Assembly: GCA_002728195.1 (NCBI GenBank)
Contig: PBWI01000084.1
Coordinates: 11,367 to 43,568, forward strand
Origin: Chloroflexota bacterium
GTDB taxonomy: Bacteria; Chloroflexota; Dehalococcoidia; Lucifugimonadales; UBA826
Length of the DNA stretch: 32,202 bases
Direction of reading: 5' to 3'
Shown: one piece after another, positions 6,735 through 15,704 of the stretch
Layout of the letters: every line of letters begins with the position of its first letter
Numbering within the stretch: the stretch's first letter is position 1
Notes under the pieces: generated by a model
What the model was told of the DNA's origin: nothing
Databases searched by the model: none
What the model saw: the letters and a program-made list of their open reading frames with translations, nothing else
Program-made: the position numbers and the translations under genes

Positions 6735-8093
6735 CTATTTTTCAGCGAGCATGTCATAGGCAATATGCAGCATAACTTTAGCTCCGCTTACCAGACTTTT
6801 AATGCCGATGGACTCATCTGTACCATGAGCTTTGCTTAGCATTGGATCATCCTCTGGGTGTGAACCTGAAAAACCGTAGGTGGTGACCCCCAGTGGTCTT
6901 GTAAATCTCGAGTCAGTAAAACCGGTACTTATGGCCGGTACGAACTGCACGTCTTCTCTGTCAACGGCCTTTTTTGTGGCCTCATGCAGGCTGGTCATTA
7001 GCTCAGTTTCAAAGGGGGACGAATTTGGTACAGCCATGTAGTCTATTGAATATTCTACTCCGGGTATTCCTTCCAAAATTTTGTCCAGTTCTTCTCTTAA
7101 ATAATCATCTGTTTGATGAGGTAAAGTCCTTACGTCACATGTAAGTCTAATTTGCTCCGGTACGCTGTTTGATTTAATGCCGCCGTTTATCATAGTAGGA
7201 GTTATTGTCATTCTGGATAAGGCCCTGAGCATTGAAGCAAATCTAGGGTTGTCTTCCTCTTGTTCCTTGATGATTTCATCTACATTACCTGAAGATGGTT
7301 TATGCTCAATGGCAAATGTAGATAAATGTTCGAATAGACTGGTAGAGGTATCCCTTTCTGCCTCATATTCTTCTATCCTACTCAGTACTTTAGAAAGTCT
7401 GTAGAGGGCATTTGTTCCCTGCCAGGGGACTGATGCGTGAGAACTTATTCCCTTAACATCTATTTCTATTTGCAACCTACCTTTTTCACCAACTCCCAGC
7501 ACATAGGTTAATGATCCGGCTGCTTCTATGGGAGAGCCTCCACCTTCATTTACAGCAAAAGGAGCTCGTAATTTTTCCGGATAATTTTCTGCTAACCATC
7601 CAAATCCGTACCGTCCGCCGTGCTCTTCATCTGCACCTGAAATTAGTGACAACCCATCTTTCAGGGCAACACCATTTTCTTTTAGAACTTTCATAGCCAT
7701 TAACTGCGCAGATAGAAGCCCCTTACAATCTGATGCTCCGCGCCCGTATATTCTTCCTTCATGTATCTGTGCACTGAATGGTGGGAATGTCCATTTTTCT
7801 TCATCTTCTACTGGCACAACATCTGTATGAGACATAAATAGGAGTCCCATTTTTCCGGAGGAGCCGTTTATATTAGCAATGATATTTCCTCGATTCGGAG
7901 ATGCCTCCAGTATTTCAGATTCTATACCCACGGCAGATAACCAATCTGAAATGTAGTTGCATACAGGGGTTTCATCTCCCGTTGGCATAAAACCGGTATT
8001 AACTGAAGGAATTTTAATCAAAGCCTGTTCTAAGGCGATCAATTCATCTTCAAGGTCATCAATTTGTCTTAGCATTTGATCGAGGTTTGCCAT
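6735..8093 (-). CDS. M20-family metallopeptidase (ArgE/DapE/ACY1/CPG2 type)
   Basis: A 452-residue zinc-dependent peptidase or amidohydrolase. Metal-site and catalytic residues are visible: H89 and D91 in MSHTDVVP, D122 in GRGASDCKG, E156/E157 in GADEEHGG, and H423 in SKAHGTDES. A dimerisation domain (about 205-320) separates the two catalytic halves, as in dipeptidases, acetylornithine deacetylase and succinyl-diaminopimelate desuccinylase. The extended length and the FPPFSAQIHEGRIYGRG motif fit the general M20 carboxypeptidase or aminoacylase group better than ArgE or DapE proper. The exact substrate cannot be told. It has no signal peptide, so it is probably cytoplasmic. The start is ATG at 8093, with AGGTG close upstream. 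It is the last gene of the nadK-NUDIX-M20 series, 20 bases after the NUDIX stop. Confidence 0.9.
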   Translation of the reverse strand: MANLDQMLRQIDDLEDELIALEQALIKIPSVNTGFMPTGDETPVCNYISDWLSAVGIESEILEASPNRGNIIANINGSSGKMGLLFMSHTDVVPVEDEEKWTFPPFSAQIHEGRIYGRGASDCKGLLSAQLMAMKVLKENGVALKDGLSLISGADEEHGGRYGFGWLAENYPEKLRAPFAVNEGGGSPIEAAGSLTYVLGVGEKGRLQIEIDVKGISSHASVPWQGTNALYRLSKVLSRIEEYEAERDTSTSLFEHLSTFAIEHKPSSGNVDEIIKEQEEDNPRFASMLRALSRMTITPTMINGGIKSNSVPEQIRLTCDVRTLPHQTDDYLREELDKILEGIPGVEYSIDYMAVPNSSPFETELMTSLHEATKKAVDREDVQFVPAISTGFTDSRFTRPLGVTTYGFSGSHPEDDPMLSKAHGTDESIGIKSLVSGAKVMLHIAYDMLAEK

Positions 8094-8113
8094 ATCTACA
8101 CCTATTCTATTTT

Positions 8114-8650
8114 CTACATTGTTGAATTCAAGGTCATCAAAAGAGCAATACTTTTTGAATCTTGTATTTCACCTAGTCTTATAAGTTTTTGTAATCGTCC
8201 TATTGGTATTTTTTCCACTGATATATCTTCATCATGATCGTGAGGCAATTTTTTTGGCACCAGATCTCGCGCTATAAAGCCATAAATGTACTCATCTGTG
8301 AACCCTGGACTTGTCCAGAATCCGAAAATCAATCGCAAGTCACGGGAAGTGTATCCTACTTCTTCTTGCAACTCCCGAAGCGCAGCTACTTCAGGTTCCT
8401 CTCCAGACTCTATGATTCCGGCAGGTATCTCCAGCATATCCACTTTCGCTGGGTGTCGGTATTGCCTCACTAACAGAACATTGTCTTCTGCATCGACAGG
8501 AACTATAGCCACGGCAGGTTTGTGTTCGACAACCTCACGTTTAGCTTTAACTCCGGTCTTCAACAACACCTCATCAACCTTGACGTTTATGATAGTGCCC
8601 TCATAAATCTTTTTACTATTGATTGTGCGATCAAGCTCTAAATTTTCCAT
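8114..8650 (-). CDS. NUDIX hydrolase, ADP-ribose pyrophosphatase type
   Basis: A 178-residue protein with a perfect Nudix box at G78-Y100 (GIIESGE, then RELQEEVGY), matching G-x5-E-x7-R-E-U-x-E-E-x-G-U. The context VLLVRQYRHPAKVDMLEIPAG upstream of the box is characteristic of the ADP-ribose/ADP-sugar pyrophosphatases (NudF/YqkG group), which split ADP-ribose into AMP and ribose-5-phosphate. The beginning (KIYEGTIINVKVDEV) also fits this group. The start is ATG at 8650, three bases after the nadK stop, so the two are surely co-transcribed. Placement next to NAD kinase fits a role in clearing ADP-ribose from NAD turnover; that link is inference. Confidence 0.92.
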   Translation of the reverse strand: MENLELDRTINSKKIYEGTIINVKVDEVLLKTGVKAKREVVEHKPAVAIVPVDAEDNVLLVRQYRHPAKVDMLEIPAGIIESGEEPEVAALRELQEEVGYTSRDLRLIFGFWTSPGFTDEYIYGFIARDLVPKKLPHDHDEDISVEKIPIGRLQKLIRLGEIQDSKSIALLMTLNSTM

Positions 8651-8653
8651 TTT

Positions 8654-9547
8654 TTATTCCAAAGGTCCTTCCGGGGGACGTTGAGATCTGTACGCTAATC
8701 CGAGACGCATATTTAAGGCAGTATAGAAGAAATCAGGTTTCTCCGAGCGTAGGAATCTGGCATCATATGGGCTTCTAGTTACAATGACTTTTTCTCCAGG
8801 TTGTACTTCAGAATCCACGAACCCATCAGCACTTATGGATGCCAAATAGCTTTCAGAAGCCTCTAGCGACACCGTAGAGGTGGGATCAAGTACTAATGCG
8901 TCTCGGAGGCCAGTATGAGCTGCCACCGGTTGCAGAATCATCATTTGTGCTTCAGGAAATACGATAGGTCCACCAGCTGATAGAGCATAGCCCGTACTTC
9001 CCGTGGCCGTTGATACTATGACTGCGTCGGCTCGGTAGTTGGTTAAATGAACATGGTTTACTGAGGCCTCCAATTCCACCAATCTAGAAACTTTTCTGCT
9101 CCCCACCGTAATATCGTTCAAGGCATGAATTGATAATCTTGGAGTTCCTCCTTTTGTTGGTATTACGTCAGCTTGTATCATCATTCGTCTTTCTGTCCTA
9201 ATACCGTTATTGGGAGAGGATTCGTAGTTGATATATTTAGGAAGAGACGAAACGGCCTCCTCTGGGGACAGCTCAGCCATAAACCCAACTTTGCCCATTT
9301 TTATTCCGACTACTGGGAGTTCAAAGGGACTTATCACTCTCACGGATCTGAGTATGGTACCGTCTCCGCCAACCACAACCACCAAATAAGTAGAATTCAA
9401 TTTATCAGTGTTATCCGATAAATTTCCGGCCGAACTGAGCCATGAATTTTTTTCTAATCCCAGTGACCTTATGATCTCTTCAGACTTTAATTTAGTTTCA
9501 GGCACTTGGGAATTGTATATAAAGGCTATCAATTTATTTTCTGACAT
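8654..9547 (-). CDS. nadK: NAD kinase
   Basis: A 297-residue ATP-NAD kinase that phosphorylates NAD to NADP in the cytoplasm. The GGDG motif that binds phosphate and carries the catalytic aspartate is at 60-63 (VVVGGDGTILR). The N-D pair is at 144-145 (HALNDITVG; most relatives have NE or ND here). The conserved glycine-rich loop STATGSTGYALSAGGPI spans 179-195. Length is normal. The start is ATG at 9547; no clear ribosome site is seen, although the reading frame begins well with SENKLIAFIYN. It lies 72 bases downstream of nuoN on the same strand, so it could be transcribed with the complex I operon. Confidence 0.95.
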   Translation of the reverse strand: MSENKLIAFIYNSQVPETKLKSEEIIRSLGLEKNSWLSSAGNLSDNTDKLNSTYLVVVVGGDGTILRSVRVISPFELPVVGIKMGKVGFMAELSPEEAVSSLPKYINYESSPNNGIRTERRMMIQADVIPTKGGTPRLSIHALNDITVGSRKVSRLVELEASVNHVHLTNYRADAVIVSTATGSTGYALSAGGPIVFPEAQMMILQPVAAHTGLRDALVLDPTSTVSLEASESYLASISADGFVDSEVQPGEKVIVTRSPYDARFLRSEKPDFFYTALNMRLGLAYRSQRPPEGPLE

Positions 9548-9619
9548 AATTATCGAAAAACCTGTTGATTTTTATCGAGCTTATTAAGTATCTATATTAC
9601 CAATACTTAACTATTTTAG

Positions 9620-11092
9620 TTAACCAACGATGGTGGAGATAGCTTCGCGAGCTAATTCGATTATGGGTCTTGGATACAAACCAAAAGCAACTGTACCAAC
9701 AATGGAGATAACAGCAGCTGACAAAGGTCCTACGCTAGGTTTTATAGGAGACTGTTCTGATGCACTATTCAAGAACATTGTCTTCACTACACGAAGATAG
9801 TAATAAGCTGAAATAACGCTATTTATTACTCCCACGAACGCTAACCAAGTTAAGTTAGTTTCAACCGCAGCTCCAAAAATATATATCTTGGCCATGAATC
9901 CGATAGTAGGAGGGATGCCTATGAGAGAGATCATGGATATGGTCATTATCCCTGCTAGTATTGGAGATTTTTTTATTAATCCGGAGAAAGAATCTATTGA
10001 GTCATCGCCTGAACTTTCAGATACAGCTGTTATGACTGCGAAAGCAGCTAGATTTGTGAAGGTGTACCCGGCTAAGTATACAAGTATGCCAACAGGTCCT
10101 GAAGTGTTGAGCGTTGTGTCACTGGTCATAGCTGCCAGGCCCACCATTATATAACCGGCTTGGGCGATGGTGCTGTAAGCTAGCATTCGCTTGATATTAT
10201 TTTGCTTTATAGCAATCAGGTTACCAACAGACATGGAAATTGCGCTCAAAACCGCCATCATACTGGTCCAGTCAGAAGATAGAGCTTCATTTTCGAAGAC
10301 CATGTATAAAATTCTGAGGATAATGGCAAACCCGACAGCCTTACTTGCTACTGATAGGAAGGCTGTTATTGGGGTTGGAGCACCTTCATATACGTCTGGT
10401 GCCCACATCTGAAACGGGACAGCAGAGATTTTGAATCCAAACCCTGCCGTTATTAAGATCACACTGAATAAAAGTACTCCATGATCCGTTATACCAGCTG
10501 ATCCCGAAAGTTGAGTTGCTATCGCCGTTCCAATATCGGACAAATGGGTGCTACCTGTAAACCCATAGAGCAACACCATGCCATATAGAAGAACCGCAGA
10601 GCTAACTGCGCTCAATATTAAGAACTTCATTCCAGATTCAGCAGACTTCTTTTCCCTTATGAAGGCAGCCAATGCTGCAGTTGGTAAGGCGGTCAATTCT
10701 AGCGCAATATAGATTGTTATTAGTTCTGTAGCAGATGCCAGCAACATCATTCCAGTAGCAGATAACAAGATAAGTGAATAGTATTCACCCTGATGGTTGT
10801 CAAATCTTTTTGCGTATGTGGCTGAACTTAGGATAACCAGAGCGGTGGCAAGAATAATGATGTATTTGAAAAATATACTAAAATCGTCTACTTGCATTGT
10901 TCCCATGAATCCGGCCTCAGCACTTTCTTGCGCTGCGGCAATACAAAAGAACAGAGGTACTAGCAAGCCTATGAGGCATAAAGGAACCAGAAGTCTTTTG
11001 TTGGATGAAAAAAGGTCGAAAACGATTATTAGCCCAGCAAGCAAAGCCATGCTGATTTCGGGAATAATTAATTCTAAATCAATGTAATTCAT
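9620..11092 (-). CDS. nuoN: Complex I membrane subunit NuoN
   Basis: A 490-residue antiporter-like membrane subunit of respiratory complex I, with about 14 predicted membrane helices. Family features include YIALELTALPTAALAAF (helix 5, carrying the key glutamate), FGFKISAVPFQMWAPDVYEG (helix 7 lysine and the following loop), IKQNNIKRMLAYSTIAQAGY (helix 8), and the late GIPPTIGFMAKIYIF. It is one of three proton-pumping antiporter-like modules, the others being NuoL and NuoM upstream. Its ATG overlaps the nuoM stop by one base (TAATG), giving tight translational coupling. It is the last subunit gene of the operon. Confidence 0.96.
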   Translation of the reverse strand: MNYIDLELIIPEISMALLAGLIIVFDLFSSNKRLLVPLCLIGLLVPLFFCIAAAQESAEAGFMGTMQVDDFSIFFKYIIILATALVILSSATYAKRFDNHQGEYYSLILLSATGMMLLASATELITIYIALELTALPTAALAAFIREKKSAESGMKFLILSAVSSAVLLYGMVLLYGFTGSTHLSDIGTAIATQLSGSAGITDHGVLLFSVILITAGFGFKISAVPFQMWAPDVYEGAPTPITAFLSVASKAVGFAIILRILYMVFENEALSSDWTSMMAVLSAISMSVGNLIAIKQNNIKRMLAYSTIAQAGYIMVGLAAMTSDTTLNTSGPVGILVYLAGYTFTNLAAFAVITAVSESSGDDSIDSFSGLIKKSPILAGIMTISMISLIGIPPTIGFMAKIYIFGAAVETNLTWLAFVGVINSVISAYYYLRVVKTMFLNSASEQSPIKPSVGPLSAAVISIVGTVAFGLYPRPIIELAREAISTIVG

Positions 11093-12564
11093 TAATTAGC
11101 CCCTGTCATAATTAGCAACTGTGCTATGCCATCTGCGAAAACATCAGAGACGAATGCTGGATATATCCCTACAGCTATTATGGAGATAATTAGGATACCG
11201 ATGGGAATTACTTGCACCGATGTGGCATCACCGATTTGTTCAAATTGGGGTTTCTCAGGACCAAACATTGACCTTTGTATCATCCACAATATGTACCCAG
11301 CTGTTAGTACTACTCCAAACGCAGCTATTATTGTAGCTATTTTGAAGGCAGGAAAAGCTCCCACGAATATTGTAACCTCTGCGACGAACCCACTAGTTCC
11401 CGGTAGTCCCAAAGAGGCCAAACCTGCAACCATTAGTGATACCGTGAATATTGGCATCCGACGGGCTAAACCTCCCAAGTCCGGGATGTGGCGTGTGTGT
11501 GTTCTTTCATAGATAAATCCTATCGTTAAAAATAGAAGTCCAGTGATGGTTCCATGGGTGAACATTTGTAGGGCAGCTCCGGTCATTGCTAGAGATGTTA
11601 TTCCACCGCCTACAGCTGATAATCCTAATAATACGAAGCCCATATGGCTTACGCTGCTATATGCGATGAGCCTTTTGAGATCCGTCTGTCGTATTGTTAT
11701 GGCTGCTCCGTAAATAATGTTTATTACTCCAAACAAAGCTAATACCCAGGCATATTTTTCGAGTTGGTCTGGAAACATTCCAGCGGAAACTCTCAAAAGT
11801 CCGTATCCGCCCATTTTTAAAAGAACACCTGCCAGCATGACGCTGGCGGCAGTGGGGGCATCTGTGTGCGCGTCAGGTAACCAAGTATGAAAAGGAAAAA
11901 CGGGGAGTTTAACTGCAAAACCTATGCTCATAAATAAGAAAAGTATGCCTATGGGCATTATGAGGTTAGCATTCGGCATTAATTCTGAAATTTTCATCAT
12001 ATCGAAGGTGCCTGTTCCCGCAAATATGACCAATATCCCAATTAGCATGAAGGCGCTACCAAGGATCGTAAATATTAAAAACTTCATCGCAGAGTATTCT
12101 TTTCTTCCTGTACCCCAAATCGATATTAGGAAGAACATAGGAATCAATTCTAGTTCCCAAAAAAGGAAGAAAAGTAGGAAATCCATTGAGGTGAATACTC
12201 CTACTACCGCGCCCTGTAGAGCTAGCAACCACATGAAATGTTCTTTAGTTCTTTCTGATACATTCCACGAGGCGAAGATAGAAACGATACCTAATAATCC
12301 AGTTAATAAAATTAGCGGAGCGCTTATCCCATCAATCGCTAAAAAGTATTGAACTGGAAATGATTCTGGGAACCATGTTGTCAGTTTTTCTGACATGTCA
12401 TATTGTTTATGGGCTATAAATATATAACCTGTGATCATAAGTTCCACAATGGAAGCGCCCAAGGCGAAACCACGTGCCGTTTTCCCATTCAGAAAAACAG
12501 CCACAATCACCGCTGATATAAGCGGTAAAAATATGGCTATACTCAATATCCCAGGTATTTCCAC
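11092..12564 (-). CDS. nuoM: Complex I membrane subunit NuoM
   Basis: A 490-residue antiporter-like subunit of complex I in the cytoplasmic membrane. FLFWELELIPMFFLISIWG holds the conserved helix-5 glutamate. AVKLPVFPFHTWLPDAHTDA has the helix-7 lysine and the highly conserved PDAH loop that distinguishes NuoM from NuoL (PDAMEG) and NuoN (PDVYEG). RQTDLKRLIAYSSVSHMG is helix 8. Length is normal. The start is ATG at 12564, 12 bases after the nuoL stop. The gene overlaps nuoN by one base. Confidence 0.97.
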   Translation of the reverse strand: MEIPGILSIAIFLPLISAVIVAVFLNGKTARGFALGASIVELMITGYIFIAHKQYDMSEKLTTWFPESFPVQYFLAIDGISAPLILLTGLLGIVSIFASWNVSERTKEHFMWLLALQGAVVGVFTSMDFLLFFLFWELELIPMFFLISIWGTGRKEYSAMKFLIFTILGSAFMLIGILVIFAGTGTFDMMKISELMPNANLIMPIGILFLFMSIGFAVKLPVFPFHTWLPDAHTDAPTAASVMLAGVLLKMGGYGLLRVSAGMFPDQLEKYAWVLALFGVINIIYGAAITIRQTDLKRLIAYSSVSHMGFVLLGLSAVGGGITSLAMTGAALQMFTHGTITGLLFLTIGFIYERTHTRHIPDLGGLARRMPIFTVSLMVAGLASLGLPGTSGFVAEVTIFVGAFPAFKIATIIAAFGVVLTAGYILWMIQRSMFGPEKPQFEQIGDATSVQVIPIGILIISIIAVGIYPAFVSDVFADGIAQLLIMTGAN

Positions 12565-12576
12565 AAATACTCCTAA

Positions 12577-14622
12577 TTACATTCCAAATATATATATTGC
12601 GGCTATTATTATTATTCCGACTGACGTGACAGTCGCGTACATTTGAGTTTGACCAGTTTGAAGTTCTCTAATCAAACTACCGAAATTAGCTCCAAGCCAC
12701 CCGACAATATTTACGATTCGGTCGACTATGTTTCGGTCTAACCAGTCAGAGATCTGAGCTATTCCGCGGTAATAAATTTTGCCAGTTATGAATCGCTCGT
12801 ATGCTTCGTCAAAGTAATATTTATTTAGAAGTAATGTGTATATAGGACCGGAAACTCTACCTAGAGTAGACGGAGCCAAATAAGGATTTCGTTTGTACAT
12901 TGCCCAGGCAAGAAGTATCCCTAATAAAGCAATTGACAAGGAAACAATGGCTAAGAGTAAATCAAATTGATGGTGGGCTGTGTGTACGTGGTAATTGTAG
13001 TCCAATGCTTTACCTAGGAATTCGTATGTGAACCAATGTTTTGGAATTCCTATATTAACGATAGGATTTACCAAAAAACCTATAATTACAGCTGGTACTG
13101 CTAGTATTATCATTGGCAAAACCATGGGAAATGGTGATTCTGCAAGATGGACTGGACCATGTGCTTGGGCTTCGGGGTCCTTTTCCGACCCACCTCGAAA
13201 ATCGCCTTCAAATGTCATAAATAGGGCTCTAAACATATAAAAGGCTGTCATAAAGACCGCAATTATTGCTAAGAGGAATCCCATCATGCTTATGCTTATT
13301 ACGTCTCCATCCTTGAAAGCGTTCAAAAGGATTTCATCTTTACTCCAAAAACCCGCTAGGGGGAATATGCCTGCAAGGCTTAAACTTCCGATGAGGAAAG
13401 TGATATAAGTGATCGGCATTTTCTTTCGTAATCCACCCATATAGCGCATATCGAAGGTTCCTGTTGCGTGATTGACGCTGCCGGAACCCAAAAATAGAAG
13501 TGCTTTAAAAAAAGCATGGGTGAATAGATGGAATATAGCCGGGCCGTACGCTCCAACTCCTAGGGCTAACATCATATAGCCCAATTGACTTACCGTGGAA
13601 TAGGCTAGGACTCTTTTTATATCATTGGAAACAAGTCCCATAGTTGCTGCAAATATGGCGGTAACTCCTCCAATTATGGTGACTATCATCATAGTGTCTG
13701 CGGAATGTTCGAAAATCGGAAAAAATCTGGCTACTAAGAAAACCCCGGCCGTAACCATAGTTGCTGCATGTATTAGAGCACTTACAGGGGTAGGTCCTTC
13801 CATCGCATCAGGTAGCCAGGTATGGAGGGGAAACTGTCCTGACTTACCAATAGCACCAATGAACATACCTAAAGCGATTAAAGTTAAGGCCCCTCCAGTT
13901 ATTACTCCCGCTTCAACAAGTCCAGGTAAGTTCGCGTTGATTACGTGGATCTCAAGGTAATTTTCACTTTGTGTGAATGTTTTGAAAAACAGATACATTA
14001 ATGCTATGAGAAACCCAAAATCACCAACTCTGGTGACAATGAACGCTTTTTTAGCCGCTGCTGCTGCTGCTGGCCTGTGGAACCAAAATCCAATTAGGAG
14101 GTATGAACATAATCCAACCAGTTCCCAGAATACGAACATCTGAACGACATTGGCTGCCATTACAAGACCAAGCATGGATGCCGTGAATAAGGACATATAT
14201 GCAAAGTATCTGGCATATACAGGGTTGCCTAATTCTTCAGGACCGTGATGTTCATTATTTTCAGGTTCATGACTCGAGGGCTTCATGTACCCCATGGAAT
14301 AGATTTGGACCATTAGGCTGACCCCTGTTACTACCACAAGCATAATTGCGGTCAAAGGATCCAAAAGGATTCCAACAGTGAAATGAAAGTCTCCTATTTC
14401 TAACCAGGAATGAGTTCCCCAGTCTTGTCCATGATTTTTATTTGATGCGACTGTAACCAATGTCATAACAGAAAGAATGAAAGAAATACCGATTGAAATA
14501 ACAGCTATTGGGCCTGAAAAATGGGACTTTGAGTTAAAAAATGGGCGTACAACTAGGGCCAGGATACAAAATGAGGCTAATGGGATAAAAAATATTGCCC
14601 AGACTAATTGCTCGGTGATCAT
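12577..14622 (-). CDS. nuoL: Complex I membrane subunit NuoL
   Basis: A 681-residue distal antiporter-like subunit of complex I. It shows VFWELVGLCSYLLIGFWFHR (helix 5), KSGQFPLHTWLPDAMEGPTP, SNDIKRVLAYSTVSQLGYMM, and a long C-terminal extension with the amphipathic lateral helix region typical of NuoL. An alanine run (PAAAAAAKKAF) sits where most homologues have a shorter small-residue stretch; it is encoded by a GCTGCTGCT-like repeat. Two hydrophilic loops are rich in His, Glu and Pro (near residues 115-132 and 480-500). The start is ATG at 14622, three bases after the stop of the small gene that separates it from nuoK. Confidence 0.97.
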   Translation of the reverse strand: MITEQLVWAIFFIPLASFCILALVVRPFFNSKSHFSGPIAVISIGISFILSVMTLVTVASNKNHGQDWGTHSWLEIGDFHFTVGILLDPLTAIMLVVVTGVSLMVQIYSMGYMKPSSHEPENNEHHGPEELGNPVYARYFAYMSLFTASMLGLVMAANVVQMFVFWELVGLCSYLLIGFWFHRPAAAAAAKKAFIVTRVGDFGFLIALMYLFFKTFTQSENYLEIHVINANLPGLVEAGVITGGALTLIALGMFIGAIGKSGQFPLHTWLPDAMEGPTPVSALIHAATMVTAGVFLVARFFPIFEHSADTMMIVTIIGGVTAIFAATMGLVSNDIKRVLAYSTVSQLGYMMLALGVGAYGPAIFHLFTHAFFKALLFLGSGSVNHATGTFDMRYMGGLRKKMPITYITFLIGSLSLAGIFPLAGFWSKDEILLNAFKDGDVISISMMGFLLAIIAVFMTAFYMFRALFMTFEGDFRGGSEKDPEAQAHGPVHLAESPFPMVLPMIILAVPAVIIGFLVNPIVNIGIPKHWFTYEFLGKALDYNYHVHTAHHQFDLLLAIVSLSIALLGILLAWAMYKRNPYLAPSTLGRVSGPIYTLLLNKYYFDEAYERFITGKIYYRGIAQISDWLDRNIVDRIVNIVGWLGANFGSLIRELQTGQTQMYATVTSVGIIIIAAIYIFGM

Positions 14623-14625
14623 AAT

Positions 14626-14820
14626 TTAAAGTTTCCTAAGTATTTCATCGGCTACATGTTCCCGGCCTTTGGGCACATATATTTTGAATCCAACACTTTC
14701 TCCCCACGATGTTATATCGCCGTCTGGAAGTATTTTCGTGGGTAGACCTTCTGCTTCAAAGGTGTCTTTCCACATCTCTGCAGTCACCAAATTAGGAGCG
14801 TATTTGTATTCTATCCACAT
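14626..14820 (-). CDS. Small DUF2007-like protein inside the nuo operon
   Basis: A 64-residue soluble protein between nuoK and nuoL. It begins MWIEYKYAPNLVTAEMWKD, continues TFEAEGLPTKILPDGD and ends VGFKIYVPKGREHVADEILRKL. The order of a strand, a helix with [ML]-x-x-x-[LF]-E-A-E-G-[LI]-P, a glycine-rich turn, I-x-V-P, and a short final helix fits the DUF2007 (ferredoxin-like, putative signal-transducing) family. It has no cysteines and no membrane segment. The start is ATG at 14820, five bases after the nuoK stop; nuoL starts three bases after its end. This tight packing shows it is translated as part of the operon. An accessory or assembly role for complex I is inference. Confidence 0.75.
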   Translation of the reverse strand: MWIEYKYAPNLVTAEMWKDTFEAEGLPTKILPDGDITSWGESVGFKIYVPKGREHVADEILRKL

Positions 14821-14825
14821 AATAT

Positions 14826-15155
14826 TTATCTATTTAATTCCTTAGCATCAGTAACCAAAACTGACTGCCTGGTCCGATAAATTGCAATGATGATAGCCAA
14901 TCCCAAAGCCACTTCTGCTGCGGCCACAGTGATGATAAATACTGTGAAAACATGTCCGGTTAATAAGAATTTGGACGCTGTTTCAAAGGCCTGAGGGACG
15001 GTATAACGTGATAAAGCTACTGCTGTGAGGTTCACACCGTTAAACATTATTTCTAATGACATTAAAACGGCTATGGCATGTTTTTTGGAAAGTGCTCCGT
15101 ACAAACCAATCCCAAATAAAATCGCACCTAGTATTAAGAATCTTTCTAGTGTCAT
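14826..15155 (-). CDS. nuoK: Complex I membrane subunit NuoK
   Basis: A 109-residue subunit with three membrane helices. ERFLILGAILFGIGLYGAL forms the first. HAIAVLMSLEIMFNGVNLTAVA carries the conserved glutamate of helix 2, and the third helix contains FIITVAAAEVALGLAIIIAIYR with the second conserved glutamate. The start is ATG at 15155, directly after the nuoJ stop (TAAATG). All key acidic residues for proton transfer are present. Confidence 0.96.
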   Translation of the reverse strand: MTLERFLILGAILFGIGLYGALSKKHAIAVLMSLEIMFNGVNLTAVALSRYTVPQAFETASKFLLTGHVFTVFIITVAAAEVALGLAIIIAIYRTRQSVLVTDAKELNR

Positions 15156-15704
15156 TTATCGATTCCTTACCAAGGCTAGTGCGCCAACGGCAGCAGCAAG
15201 GAGTAAAACGGATACTAGTTCGAACGCTAATACAAAATCTGTCAACAGCAAGTTAGCTAGATTTGGAATTGAATCTGCGAAGAATATTTTTCCAGCTTCA
15301 GTCTGTTGCTCTTGATTTAAGGTTTCACTAATCAATCGAGAATCCCAATTGGTGCCCACAGTGATAGCGTAAATGGAAAAAAGCATAAAAAGTATTGCTA
15401 CTATCGCTACAGGTATTCTGAAACTGTGCGATGGATTACCTTCTTCTAGATCCCTTGTCATCAGTATCGCGAATATTATTAGGACAGATATGGCCCCCAC
15501 GTACACCATTAGTTGAACGCCGGCTAAAAATTCTGCTCCTAGTAAGACAAATAATCCTGCTATTCCAAGGAATGTAACAATCAAGAATAGGGCGGACCTA
15601 AATAAGTCTTGAATTTGGACGACGGCAATTGCTGATATAACTGTACAAAAAGAGAGTACCCAAAAGGCCAGTTGGATGGCAAAAGATTCTGTAGTTAAAC
15701 TCAT
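15156..15704 (-). CDS. nuoJ: Complex I membrane subunit NuoJ
   Basis: A 182-residue membrane subunit with about five helices. Helix 3 carries the conserved GVQLMVYVGAISVLIIFAIL stretch, including the tyrosine and glycines of the pi-bulge region. I chose the ATG at 15704, which overlaps the nuoI stop in the common ATGA arrangement, over the GTG at 15716 four codons upstream; either could be used. A loop of about 25 residues near 125-150 is polar and rich in Glu and Gln. Family assignment is secure from position and the helix-3 motif. Confidence 0.94.
   Translation of the reverse strand: MSLTTESFAIQLAFWVLSFCTVISAIAVVQIQDLFRSALFLIVTFLGIAGLFVLLGAEFLAGVQLMVYVGAISVLIIFAILMTRDLEEGNPSHSFRIPVAIVAILFMLFSIYAITVGTNWDSRLISETLNQEQQTEAGKIFFADSIPNLANLLLTDFVLAFELVSVLLLAAAVGALALVRNR

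Noticed and set aside
9607-9623. TTAACTA-TTT-TAGTTAA hairpin at the nuoN stop
   Set aside because: It is a perfect but short AT-only stem that includes the stop codon, and no T-run follows on the minus strand, so a terminator cannot be supported.
10191-12352. Several long plus-strand open frames across nuoN, nuoM and nuoL
   Set aside because: They are antisense shadows caused by codon bias in long hydrophobic genes and carry no motifs.
14055-14075. GCTGCTGCT-like trinucleotide repeat
   Set aside because: It encodes a short alanine run inside NuoL in frame, so it is ordinary coding sequence rather than a regulatory repeat.
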